Shown here: in pieces, positions 50,901 through 62,560 of the stretch | Layout of the letters: every line of letters begins with the position of its first letter | How positions within the stretch are numbered: position 1 is the first letter of the stretch | DNA from: Edolisoma coerulescens | Lineage: Eukaryota > Chordata > Aves > Passeriformes > Campephagidae | DNA length: 64,000 nucleotides | Reading direction: 5' to 3' | Assembly (NCBI GenBank): GCA_013397115.1 | Contig: VWZW01005504.1 | Location: 429,412-493,411, forward strand | The notes under the pieces: generated by a model | What the model was told of the DNA's origin: nothing | Database searches by the model: none | What the model saw: the letters and a program-made list of their open reading frames with translations, nothing else | Program-made: the position numbers and the translations under genes

Positions 50901-52139
50901 CATATTTTCATGGTGGTTGGCATTCAGCTTGGACAATAAGTAAAAATTCAATAGGCATTTATAGTAAATAATAATGATAGCAGTATTGCCTCACTCCTGA
51001 CCGCTCACCCTCTCCAGTACCCCAGCAACTGGAGAGTAAACACTGCAGAAGAACTTTGTATTTACAAAAAGATGCCAGTATTTTGATTCATTTTTGAGGC
51101 TTTTTGTTTGTTATTTGCCATTTTTGGTTTTTTTTCTCCCTCCCTGTTCTCCCAAAAGCCCTTTCCATTTGCCTTTAGTTTTCATCACAAAGTACTCATT
51201 TGGAAGCTACCCAAAGGGTTGATTTCAAGTATTTAATATCACATACAAATAAATTAACACTAATGAGACATTGAAATCAATGTAAAAACTGCTTCTGTAT
51301 TGTCTAAAAGCTGTTTATAGCTTCTCAAGATAGATGTAGATGAGTCACATGAATCCTGGTCCACATGCATGCTTTTCAGATTGTAAATGCAGCAAGAGGA
51401 AATTGAGGGTAAAGACTCAAAAACAGTCATAATCTTTTGTCATATCATTCTCGCTCACGCACATGTGTTTATACTTTTACTTGCAAAAACTGATCAAGAA
51501 AATATTTTGGATACTTTACTATTGCTGGGCCTCCTTTTCCTTTAGTCACTCTGTACAACACCTAACTGCATGCCTCGAGTTTCCTTGCAAGAGCCTCCAT
51601 GGTCCAGTGTTCTCCAGCCATGAAGCATTCCATACAGGGAGCCATGTCACCTTGGTCCTTGAACCAGCACAGCTAAGGATCTCTGTCCTTAGATGAAGAG
51701 TAATGAAAAGTGATGAAAAGGGGCCATTTCAAGCTCTGCAATAGGTTTCTGCTTTCCCCATGCAGGCTAAAGCACCCTCTCAGTCACTGGAAGGAGATCT
51801 GGTCAGTTTAAAGGCATCATGAAAACTTGCAGTGCTTTTCTGATGAGCAGTATGCCTGTGCCATAGTGGGTGCTCACCATCCTTCAGATATTTGATTGCA
51901 CATCTATTTTCTTTGAAGAATGCTTCTCAAATCCTAAAATTGCCCTCCTCTGCACACCCGTGTGGAGCTGGCACCACCACAGTGGTCGGGACTCACTTGT
52001 TCAGGTAACAACAAAAAGGTTATCCTGGCCCCTACTTGTCACAGAGGTGGGCAGCCAAGAGACGGCAGAAATGGTCAGGCAAGCACAAGGAAGCCATGGT
52101 ATGGTGAAAGAAGACCCTAGGTTGGCCAGCCATGTCCTG
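47989..52139. other. Non-coding sequence; no gene recognised
   Basis: AT-rich unique DNA. A (GT)n run lies at 49,080-49,096. A 15-A run (50,069-50,083) ends at a single n (50,084), another likely contig join. A GC-richer pocket at 49.5-49.8 kb has short open frames on both strands only. Confidence 0.55.
49080..49096. repeat. (GT)n microsatellite
   Basis: Eight and a half uninterrupted GT units, long enough to vary in length between individuals. Confidence 0.95.
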
Positions 52140-52730
52140 GGGAGCATTGGGCACAGCATGGACAGCCAGTCAAGGGACAGAATTGTCCCGCTCTGCTCTG
52201 CACTGAGGTGGCCTCACCTTGAGTCCGGTGTGCAGTTTTGGGCACCGCAATATAAGAAAGATATTAAACTCTTAAAGAGTGTCCAACGGAGGGTGAGGGA
52301 GATGATGAAGGGCCTTGAGGGAAAGCCATATGAGGAGTGGCTGAGGTCATTTGGTCTGTTCAGCCTGGAGAAGAGGAGACTGAGGGGAGACCTCATTGTG
52401 GTCTACAACTTCCTTGTGAGGGGAAGAGGAGGGGCAGACACTGATCCTTTCTCTGTGGTGACCACTGACAGGACCTGAAGGAATGGCCTGAAGTTGTGTT
52501 AGGGTATGGCTTAGGTTGGATATTAGAAAAAGGTTCTTCACCCAAAGGGTGGTTGGGCACTGGAACAGGCTCCCCAGGGAAGTGGCCACAGACAGAGTTC
52601 AAGAATATTTGTGCTCTTGGGTACATGGTGTGATTCTTCGGGCTGTTCTGTGCAGGGTCAGGAGCTGGACTCAATGACCTTTGTGGGTCCCTTCCAAATC
52701 AGCATAGTCTTTGATTCTATGATTCTGTGA
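52140..52730 (+). mobile_element. CR1 LINE, 3' part with end of ORF2
   Basis: About 590 bp of CR1 on the plus strand, closed by the 3'-terminal GATTCTATGATTCTGTGA (52,712-52,729). From about 52,180 to 52,478 the ORF2 frame is open and gives the typical C-terminal end of the CR1 ORF2 protein: IVPLCSALRWPHLE, then VQFWAPQYKKDI, GLEGKPYEEW and GLFSLEKRRLRGDLI. The 5' part of ORF2, with the endonuclease and the reverse-transcriptase core, is missing, so the copy is inactive. The 5' truncation is normal for CR1. The open frame suggests it is younger or less decayed than the copies at 25.2 kb and 15.5 kb. The open frame continues upstream to 51,870, but that part is not recognisably CR1. Confidence 0.95.
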
Positions 52731-55700
52731 AGTTTAGAGTGGAAGAAAACAAGAATGAATGGGGCTATGACAGAAAGAGCAGAGCTTTCAAGAAGGCAAT
52801 TTTAAAGTCAGACATCCCAGATCTTTTCCCATACCAAAGATCTCTTTCTCTGTCACTGGAATAAGCAATTTGGTGTTGTGGGTACCACAGACTCAGATAT
52901 TCTGAAACAGGGGACACTGACAATACCAAAAACAGAAGATCACCCCATCGAGGAGGGTGTTGAGGCTGTATACAAACACATCACTCCAATCCTGGCACTG
53001 CTCTTTGAAGGGAGGAGTGATCCACAGAGGTCTGCTGCATGCTAATGGAGGTTCTGGCTCCCTCATCCTGTGGAAGGGCCCAATGAATTATGCAGGGCTT
53101 ATGTCAGCATCACACCTACCTACAGAGCCAAAGGCACTCTCTGCTATCTGTAGCCCTGAAGGCCTGCAATACATCCAATGGATGCTGCCCAGACTTAAGC
53201 ATGAGGTAGGATAACTTTTGTTGATAAAATATTTCCCGTCTGTCTCAAATACTAACAATTACCTGAGGCCCACAAAAACCACTTGAAAAGACACGAGTTC
53301 TCAAACAGCAAATTAACTAACATCCTCCAAGCTGTTATTCAAGCTGCAGTACACACTGCTTCAAACAATGCCATTTATAAAGCGATAATGAAAGGAACTA
53401 GTCTATAAACCTTTCCCTAGCAGCAGGAGGGCTTAGGCTCCCAGGTTCACAAGCCTTCAGTTTATTTGAAGCCCATCAGACTTCAGCAAAGAGGAAACAA
53501 TCAAGGTAAAGAGAAGAGTAATCCTAAAAAGCTTAACAAGGCAGTACCGTGTATGTTTTTTTCTCTGCCTATATTGACTTTGAAAGAGACAGAAACCAAC
53601 TTTCTGCCTTTACTACATTATTTCCCACTTGTTAAATGGCAATGCATAGCCCAAGTGTGTTCAATAAGGCTAAAATAAGCATCCTTCTTTGTGAACTAGT
53701 GAAGTAAGGATCCAGTTGGCAGGCTTGCTCTCTCAGGCAAGACTCATTAATACAAAAGGGGGTTTATCTGAGGAAAGTCTAAATTACGAGTTCTAAATGG
53801 GTAATCTCAGCTGCAAAAGGAAACAAGGCTGGGGAGGTTTTTATGCCATGACTGAGCTTAAGCTTCAAGCCTGCAGGCTAGCGCTACTCAGAGTGTTTCT
53901 GATGGGATAATTTTCTATGCAAAAAGACTGATTCATTGAAGAATTACTCATGTCATGGCCAACGTGCCAATTTCAATGGCCGTTCATCTGACAGGCGCAA
54001 CAACCCCTTCTGAAATGTTTTAAATGACCAGGTGCACTTTTCCTATTTTTAAATAACCTTTCATGGTTACTCTAGCCAGACAAATGCCCTGCAAAACCCG
54101 AGGAGCTGCTCCCACTGCTGCAGTCCAGGCAGAGTGCGGGAGGAGCACAGCTCCCAAAGGCGCTGCCCAGCTTTGCCCTTTCCCTTTTCCTCTCTCACTT
54201 TGAGGAAACAGGAATTCAGTTCTAGTGCCTGACGGTAGCACAGAAATGTTATATCAATATGCTGATCCTAGTCACTGGGTAAATTATGCACTTTAGGGCT
54301 ATAATCAGGGAGCCTGATATGCAAATTAGTCACTGCACCCAGTCAGTGGAGGAGATAAACACCTCAGAAGAACTGTCAAGGTGATCCCAAAGCCTTAGGT
54401 TAGGAACAATGAGAAGCATTCAAAGCCAACAGGAGAGGAGGCCCTAGCATTCAGGTGGAAAGTAGATTGAACAGTGCCCATTACGATCAAGGTGTTGTTT
54501 GGCTCCATCTTCATCAGAGCATGACAAAGTTAGAAGCCGCCAACTTCTTCTCTTGATCATTTCTTGATATTCCTCTCCAGAATGGTAGTATTTTATTCAA
54601 AAAATGTGGATTTTTAAAAGTCTATTCTGTTTTGGACAAAACTAAGTTTCAAAACAATAAATCCATAAAACCTGCTTTACTTACATGTCACCTGAATGGT
54701 ATGATTATTCCTCTCTGGCCACCAGATCTGTCAGATTTTCCATTAATATTAATACACAAACTCTTGCAAATGCAACTCCCATTTAACTGTTTAGGCTAAT
54801 ATTTTGCAAGATGAAAAGAACAGCTTTCAAAATACAGGAAAAATCCAGAGCACGCGACCACATTTCACAGGTCAGTGGCTGGGATAGCAGGAGCTGCTGA
54901 AGGAGAGCTGAAGGAACAAACTTGCTCAGGGGCATTTTAGCACTCTTGTGATACGATACCCGTATTCATCAGCATGCAACAATCCCCTCTCCAGGTGAAA
55001 AACACTACAGATCATGTTCCTAATAAAACAGTCAATTTGCCTTCTTCTCTTTTTTGTTGTTGGAAGGAATTCCTTACAACCTCACCTCCCTGGGGCATGT
55101 CTTCCTCTCCCCCTTTGTCGATCAGGAGAAAACAAGGCTCTGTGCAACAACAAAGTCTCACTGGCCAGCCTCAGAGACGCTCACACCAGGTTTCAGACAG
55201 ACCCAGGAAATTACTGTTGGTTTAGATGCCCTGATTATTGCTAAGATAGGAAAAATGATGTAGATGGGAAGAATGGTGAGAGCACATTTGTGCCCTGACA
55301 AACACATCAGGGTGAAAATCGTGACCCCTTCAGGAAACTTCAGCATATAAGCTCTGGACAGTGCTTTCAGGCTTCAGCAGTCTAATCCTTCCCCTATATT
55401 TCTAAGCTTCAAAGGGTAGCTATTTCAAATCTTGTGCCAGAGCCGGGGTTTGTAGCCCACTGAGACCACAGGTTTTAGCATATCTATAGCAGGAAGGACA
55501 GGTATCCTCACTGAGTCCTTTGACCTACATTCTTTCTGCCTGCACTTGGCTTTAGCTGAGACAAAGCTCACCCGTAGGCTCAGGCACAGTTTACTTTGCC
55601 TTCTGAGCTCAGGTTAAGACAGAACAGACCTGTTTGGGCTTGAGATCAAGTGTATATCTTTGCTAAACTCACTGCGTAGGCAAAACCTCAACCTTCCCAT

Positions 55701-56668
55701 TAAGCCTCCTGGAACTGTTACACACAGCCAGACCAGGGCTTTCTATGTGCCACCAGCCCCATTCAGTGGGCAAAAACATCTCGCTCTGCCCTGTGCAGGT
55801 GTCTTCAGTAGTCTCTGCTGTCAGTGTGTGGAATTTTACATTTAAATATCATTAGTTCCTAGAATATTTAAAGGTCATTACTAGAAAACAAGCTACTGAG
55901 GCTTCAGTTTTGTTACATTGTTTAAGTGCTCTCTAATGCATCTAAAGTAATTCAGTCTTTGTCAGCAACCTTATGTGTGACAATCACAAAATGGTAGTAA
56001 ACTTAATTTCCTTTAAAAGAAGAAATAAAGAGTCCTTGTGATGTGATAACTGCAAAACCATGCTTGCAGTTACGTACAAAATTGATACATGAACTTCATG
56101 CATTTGCATATGCAAGCTCACACTCACATGGTAATTTAGATGCTACCATGGTTAAGAATTTCACTTATTCCCTAACCTGACTAAATCAATGGCCATCGAT
56201 GGTACCCTGCCCAAGCTCAGAGGATGTCTGATGCCAGAGTTGTAATAAGATGAATTAATCTTAATTAGAGAATTTAGTAATTAGAGAAGACTGAGATCTT
56301 TTAAAACCATATCCTTGGAACAAAAGAAATTTGTTTAACACTGAGGAGGATAAATCAGAAATTTTTAAACAAATACTAGTTTTTAAACAGCTACACTCAC
56401 CCATAATGGACAACAACACAATAACTTTTCCACAATGTGAGTTTCTTCTTAAGCTCCATATGTTAGTGATTATATTATGTCTTTAAATCATGAGGGTTGA
56501 TATTTTACATAACATTTTTACTCACTATTGTAACATTTAATGTTCTCATTATTCAGATATATTGCTAATTCTTTTCAGAATCTTGCTAAGTTACAGGTCT
56601 TGAGATGTTGTATGTGCCAAATGAGTTATCTGTATTAAACACTTCAAGAGAACAAGTGAGTGCAGGGA
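52731..56668. other. Non-coding sequence; no gene recognised
   Basis: Unique DNA. A small GC-richer spot at 54.08-54.21 kb has no CpG enrichment or promoter-like context. A candidate regulatory block at about 54.24-54.40 kb is listed separately. No RNA gene or transposon recognised. Confidence 0.55.
54240..54400. promoter_or_regulatory. Candidate regulatory block
   Basis: Contains the inverted repeat ATCAGG-GAG-CCTGAT next to ATGCAAATTAGTCAC (54,320 onward), an octamer-like word joined to an ATTAG homeodomain-like word. There are no repeats or open frames. Suggestive only. Confidence 0.15.
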
Positions 56669-56712
56669 GTAACCTTGTTTACAGCACTAATGTAACCTTG
56701 TTTACAGCACTA
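56669..56712. repeat. Tandem duplication, 23-bp period
   Basis: GTAACCTTGTTTACAGCACT plus A occurs at 56,669-56,689 and again at 56,692-56,712 without a mismatch. A recent local slippage duplication. Confidence 0.95.
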
Positions 56713-58090
56713 CCCAACAACCATATGAGAGACCTATTGGCTAATTCTGTTTTGTGCAAAAAATGAAGAGTCAGCTGATTTTTGTTACAAAGAGTAGGAA
56801 TCACCATTGTTAAATAAGTGACTGTCCTGGGGGGTTTCAGAACTGCTCACATCATACTTCAACCTACCAAGAGGAGGAGGGAGTCATTGTATGAATTACT
56901 CCTGCAATATTTCATGAGCTAGTAAATTTCCTATGGAAATTATCCAGCTTGATGAAAATGTCTGTATTTCAAACCTCACAAGAGTCTGATTTAGAAGAGA
57001 AATAGTGCTCGTTTACTGCAGCTTCATTGAAGACAAAGATGGAGAGAACCTGAAGTGTTGAAATGTTAACGTTCCAAGAAAACTAATTATCATATTTTCA
57101 CTTGCAAACTTCAAGCCTGCTGCTAATTAATCTCTGTGGAAAGGCTGTGTATGAATCAAATTATAATGTAAGTCAGATTATACAGGATGAGATGTATAAC
57201 ATACCCTGCCACTGAGGAGAAACAAAATGGATTGCTTGCACAGAAATGACAAAAAACCCAAAGAGCTTGCTCTTCATTAGTGCACCGATCTGTACCAGCC
57301 AGCTGATGACAGATTCACCCCAACGGAGTGTTGCAAACCACCTTGGATTTTCAAAAGTTTGCCTGTGGTCACAAATTATCTAGATGCAAGGAGAAAAAAC
57401 TATTTGACTGAGCAAACCTTGATGTGGCAGTCACAGAGTTCTGTTGTGAAAACATCTTGAGGGCAATCAAGTGCCATTAGCACATGTCAATGAGGCTTCC
57501 CATGAATTACTACAAAAATTACAGTTAAGTGTACTCCTCCTCCATCACTGTCCAACCTCTCTGACAAAACAGTTTGGATGTCTGTTGAAGTATTACAGAA
57601 ATTAACACCTTTCTGCAAGTGTATAATCAAAAGGATGTCAGCAGACTATTAGTTTGGTTCATCTGCACTAATGCCTTTCTATAATTCAGTTATTGATTAT
57701 AGGATTAAAATGATTTGTTACCATTTACTCTGGAAATACTATATTGTGCATATAATGGGGTAGTAAAAGAGACTTGAATAAATCAGTTCTCATTTAAAAG
57801 GGAAACAAAATACATATTGAAAGGGGAAATAAAATACATGTTTTCTAAACAAAAGATAATGTTTACTACCTCTCTAAGTAAATTCTGTGGAGTTTGACTA
57901 AATCATTTTGTTTTCAATTTATAGAGACTTACCATGAGCATGCCAACCAAAAAAAGAAATGCTGTAAGTAGCTCATAGTACTTTCATCCACATAGTTTGC
58001 TTTTCTTTTTATCTGTTCTTATTCCATTAACCTATTGTCATGCAACTTTCAGTCTGGGAGAAGCTTGCATAGATGTGGGGGGTTTAATCC
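56713..58090. other. Non-coding sequence; no gene recognised
   Basis: AT-rich DNA with an imperfect 27-bp tandem repeat (AAAGGGAAACAAAATACAT / AAAGGGGAAATAAAATACAT, about 57,796-57,842). A short segment before the perfect donor word GTAAGT at 57,964 has an acceptor-like TTTATAG upstream but is too short to call an exon. Confidence 0.55.
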
Positions 58091-58091
58091 C

Positions 58092-58143
<52 letters not shown>

Positions 58144-58254
58144 TTTTTTTTTTTTTTTTTTTTTTTTTTTTTGTTTGTTTGTTTGTTGCTTGTTTGTTTT
58201 TTGGGCTTTCTTTTGGTTTTTGGTTTTTGGTTTTTTGGTTTTCTTTTTCTCTTT
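58091..58254. repeat. Long poly-T / (GTTT)n low-complexity tract
   Basis: 42 T (58,101-58,142), one G, 29 T (58,144-58,172), then GTTT units and GGTTTTT-type units to 58,254. On the minus strand this is poly(A) grading into (CAAA)n. No retrotransposon body is recognisable on either side. Exact length is unreliable in most sequencing. Confidence 0.95.
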
Positions 58255-60860
58255 AAGATGGGATACAACATGGAATCAAGCAAGTTCTGTGCAGTGTTAC
58301 TCTACCAGCTCAATTTCTAATGCTGTTTCCATTCGTTTACTTGTTGATTATATCCGTTCTACCTTTGTTATAATTTATTACAAGGCCTCTTTTTGTGTGC
58401 ACATCTGTTTAAGCAGTTCCAGTCGTTAGACCTATCCACACAGGCAAAAGAAGGTTTCCCTTTACCTAGACTGCATTACCTTGTTTTCCACAGCTTGCAC
58501 ATACACACCTTCTGATGAATTTCTAATCGACAGTTGTGAAGTTTAATGGCATGCCTGGGTATGGTCAGCATAGCTGGCTATTCCAGATGCTTCCAAACAT
58601 CCACATTTTCCCCCTTTTTTCTTTTCATCCACCTCTCCCTGTGGACTAAATACTCTAAAAGAATCGTAAGAAAAGTGTTTCAGAACCATACAGCTAATTC
58701 AACCCTACACAGTTCAAGGCCTTGTCTTTTCATACAGAAATCATTTTGGTTTAAATCTAGGAGTCAACAGAGTGCTACCCTCTTTTTTTACCTTACATTT
58801 TGCTCTGTTTTCTGTAACATCCCATTACTGGGCTGAGCCCTTCTGCTCATCTCTGACTTTCAATCTCCATTTAATCTTTAAAAAAAAATACAGGCTCTGC
58901 CTTCAATAATTTATCCCAGATGAGAATCTGACCTTATACACACAGATCACGAAGAAGTTCAGTGAGACATGGCCCTATTTCCTCCCCTCTCCTTTGCTTA
59001 CACATATAGATGGAAATTCTGGCCCTAATAAAGTCAGCGCAAGTTTTGCTGTTGACTGCAAGGGGTCGAGGTTTCCCTCCTACCATTTCTGTAGCAGATA
59101 GGTGATTACATGTCACCTTAACATGCTGAGCTAAATTGTTCTGGACTAGCAGGGTAGCTTGCTTGTACTGGCTGAAACAATTGTGCATTACCCCAGATCA
59201 ACACAGTGATTTATTCATGCTGGCACGTAAGGAATTAAATTTTATATTACTGCTAATTTTTCTAGATAGGCTCACAGTCAGCTTTGCTACAGCTTTCTAC
59301 TCTCCTATGCTACTCGTACAGAAGACTTTGTTTTGATTCTTCATACAATCTAAATTTCTGGAGATGCTGTACTGAGAGTTCCAGCGAGCAACTTCAAAAA
59401 TTTTTGCAATAGGGATTAAGGTTAGGAAAAAGGAATCTAATTGTGAACTTGCAAAATGCTAGGTTTCTAAAAGATCATTGAAACTAGTTTAGGGAAAGGA
59501 AACCACAGATCAAAATTATAAAACCACAGCAGCAGCAGCTTGAGTGATGTCAGCCATTTGTTATTTCTGAAAGATATAATACCATGTACATGAGGTAGAG
59601 CTAACATATATAAGGTGTAACTCACAGTCAGGAAAAGTTCACAAACAGAAGAGTGAATGAGTAAAAAAGAAATTTACATTTTGTATTCTTTTGCTTTCTC
59701 AACATGTTTTCCTGTCTCCATTTGCACTTCAGTGATATCTAAACCAGCAGTTTGAGAAGAGTTCTTCTATGGAGCCATGATTGTATAGTTATCTTGTATA
59801 GTTGTCTTTTCCCATCAGCTTCTCTTACCTTGCATTTCTCTCAGTTTCTTTCTATCTTGTTTGGCATGGTTGTGTCTTCTGCACAAATTCCTGAACCACT
59901 TTTGCATCTTTTCTCCTATTATCACCTTGTGCTTTCTGACTTTTCCTTCAGGCCCCCACAATCTGTACCATGGTATTATACCTTCCAGCTCATTTCCTCA
60001 ATCTTTTTTTTTTTATATTTTAAGTCAAAATACCCCTGCAACTTTTCATCTATCTTTTGGAAATTGGTCTTCCTGAAAAGCAACAGCAAAATTTCTGTTT
60101 GTGTTCATGGGAAAAATTCACCCTACAACTCCAAAAAGATCAAACTTAAGATGATCAGTTCTATCAGACTCAAAGAAACAGGCTGATGTTCTTGTTCAAA
60201 ATTTGGCCTGGTCTCATCATTCAGTTTTTTCACCAGAAAGAGGCAAGAAATCACACTCAGAGTAGTGCTAAACCTTCAAACAGAAAATATACCAATTATG
60301 CTGTCAGTATATTCTTCAGCCTTTTTTCATCCACACTACAGTCAACTTACACAAGGAGATGTGGAGAGCATGAGTCTGGGATTTTGAATTAGAGCACGGT
60401 CGGGGATTCTGCTTTTTCTTTTCCCAATATCCAACAGCAAGAAAGCAATGTACCTGTTTCCATTTCTCACTACACACTATGTGCCTCACTGTCCTCGGTC
60501 TAGCACTGGCTTTCAGATGACTTCAGTTTTTGCCCTTCACTTCCCTCTATCCATCATCCTGTATGCGCAAGCAAGCTCCAAACTCCACTGTTGGAGCAAG
60601 GACCACAAGAAGAGACAAATTGCAGCAATCTCAGGTGTGGTACCGCCTGCCTTCATCAGCCTCCACCCATGGTCCAGCAGCTTTGCTGCAGCACAGACTA
60701 ACTGGAGGCTCGTGAAACTTCCTCTAAGACAAGATCAAAAGTTAACCCCCTTGTGCTAAATGAGTTAAATAACTTGCTCTCCGGCAGCCCTTGTAATGCT
60801 GCCATGTCCAGCATCAGTTTCCTCTCCTGCCAGTGATGATTCCACTAGCAAGGGCAGGAT
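58255..60860. other. Non-coding sequence; no gene recognised
   Basis: T-rich plus strand with several open frames of 65-145 codons that are rich in F, L, S and C, as expected from pyrimidine-rich DNA. None shows a domain or splice context. No repeat family recognised. Confidence 0.55.
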
Positions 60861-60879
60861 TTTGCCCTCAACTATTCAC

Positions 60880-61200
60880 AAGTAATTAATGCATTATTGA
60901 ACAGGAATAAATAGATAGCAATTAAATAACAAGTATTAATGACTTATTTATTAACATATTAATAGTTGGCCTGAGAGTAATAAATGCAAATTAGTGTAAA
61001 GTGGTACCAAAAATTGTGTCGATAATAGGCCCTGAAGTAATCTTGTGTGTTCAAGATAATTACAAATATATTTTCCTTTCAAAAATCTACTGCCGGGTAA
61101 TTTTTTATGGTTTGCTATAATATCATTTTAAAATTAGAAAATTAGCCCTAGTCTCATTAAAATAATTTTGCAGTGCATCAGGCTTTATTTCAAGTGTAAG
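60880..61200. promoter_or_regulatory. Candidate conserved non-coding element
   Basis: About 320 bp of complex AT-rich DNA with many TAAT-type words (AAGTAATTAATGCATTATT, ATTAATGACTTATTTATTAA, GATAATTACAAAT) and an octamer-like ATGCAAAT joined to TAGT (60,987 onward). It lacks simple repeats, transposon motifs and open frames. The make-up is that of deeply conserved developmental enhancers. Alignment with other vertebrates is needed to confirm. Confidence 0.3.
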
Positions 61201-61581
61201 TTTCACATTATCTTCTTGCCTACAGACCTTGCATTTTTTTTTCCAGAAAACCTCCTTATGTGCCAGTATTTTGGGCCTATACTTGGTATACTAACAGTTT
61301 TGTTTTAGCTTACTAGTTGCACAACTTTTCTCATCGTTAGTATTACTACATAAAAAGTCCCACTGCAAGCAGGAGTGGTACTTTGAGGGCTAAATCCAGT
61401 AAAAATCTCTAAGGGCCATATTTTGTGCTCTTTGTTCCTGCTAATAGCAATTCATCTGATAAATAGTTCAGAGGCTTTAGACATGACCAAAGTGATGAGA
61501 ACATTACACGTAACAACCAATCCGGTGACAACAGTAAACCATTCCTGGTCAGCTGTTTTACTAGAAATACTTTCCCCCATC

Positions 61582-61599
61582 TTTTTTTTTTTTTTTTTT
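61582..61599. repeat. Poly-T run (18)
   Basis: Homopolymer inside otherwise unique DNA. It is also read through by a 124-codon open frame that has no other support. Confidence 0.95.
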
Positions 61600-62189
61600 A
61601 ATTCTTATTTGTTTAGACAAAAGAAAAGCCCACTTCATACCTTGGCTCTAAACTGTTACTTAACATTGGAAAAGCGATTACTCAGTGAGGACAGAAAGTC
61701 ATTGTCACTTTTATCAGTTCTAGAAAAAAAAGAAAAAAGCTTGGCTGAAATCCAGGGTCCTGACCTCATCACTGATCTGCTAACAATAGCACATTAATAT
61801 ATTCCAGTCTGCCACCGGTCCTGATTTTACCGATTCTAGAATCTGACACACATTTAACATGTGACTGTCTCTAATAAGAGATCAGCAAATATTCAGCTCT
61901 GTCTCCATGTTTGTAATGTGTTGAGGAATGGAGGCCCAGTCTTCCTCCTAGCATTGGTCCACAGAACACTGCTTCAGCACGTTTGTTTCTAGAAATGCTT
62001 CTGCCTGCCTCTGTAGGTGGCATTTTTACTTCTTTGTAGCTTTCTTTGTTAAAGGCATTGTAAATGGCTTCTTCCAAAATAATCAAGCGCATTTCTGTAA
62101 GGTACAGGGCTATGGTGGCTCTCCCCCCACAGCGCCTTCCCAACCACTACGTAAATGTGATTGTGGCCATGTAATCTGTGTACCTGGAA

Positions 62190-62560
62190 ATATAATTCGT
62201 TTTGTTGCTAATGAAGGTCCTACGGCACAAATTTATTACAGGTATACTTTTCCATGGGATAATAATTGGGTCGATAATATTAAACTCATAGGCTCATTAT
62301 TTAATTGCAAGGGCAGATTATGAATACAGCTTCTAAAATGTATTTTAATGAAAAACACTACATCCTGACCTAATCATATCAACCTTATGCTATCTAATTA
62401 AGGATGCAAAAAATCATTAGAGTTGCAAAATATTAGTTCCAGCTCCATCAGGCTGTTAGCTGCCCCTTCATGAATATATATATTTTTTTACTCTATGATA
62501 AATAGTTAATGAGGTAAAAATGACAAAATTTGCATGTAGGCAAATTAGTTTAATAGAGTG
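62190..62560. promoter_or_regulatory. Candidate conserved non-coding element
   Basis: AT-rich, non-repetitive, with TTGCTAATGAAGG, GATAATAATTGGGTCGATAA, TCATTATTTAATTG, CTATCTAATTAAGG and ATTTGCATGTAGGCAAATTA (62,529-62,548). The word GTCGATAATA occurs here (62,269) and also in the block at 61.0 kb. This clustering of homeodomain- and POU-like words suggests an enhancer cluster, but it is inference. Confidence 0.28.

Noticed and set aside
54074..54240. Small GC-rich spot as a promoter or CpG island
   Set aside because: Too short, few CpG, no TATA or initiator context and no gene next to it.
56822..56842. TGTCCTGGGGGGTTTCAG, similar to the start of the avian LTR found at 19 kb
   Set aside because: Similarity stops after about 20 bases; no further LTR blocks follow.
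57916..57964. Micro-exon between TTTATAG and GTAAGT
   Set aside because: Weak pyrimidine tract and only a few dozen bases; such pairs are frequent by chance.
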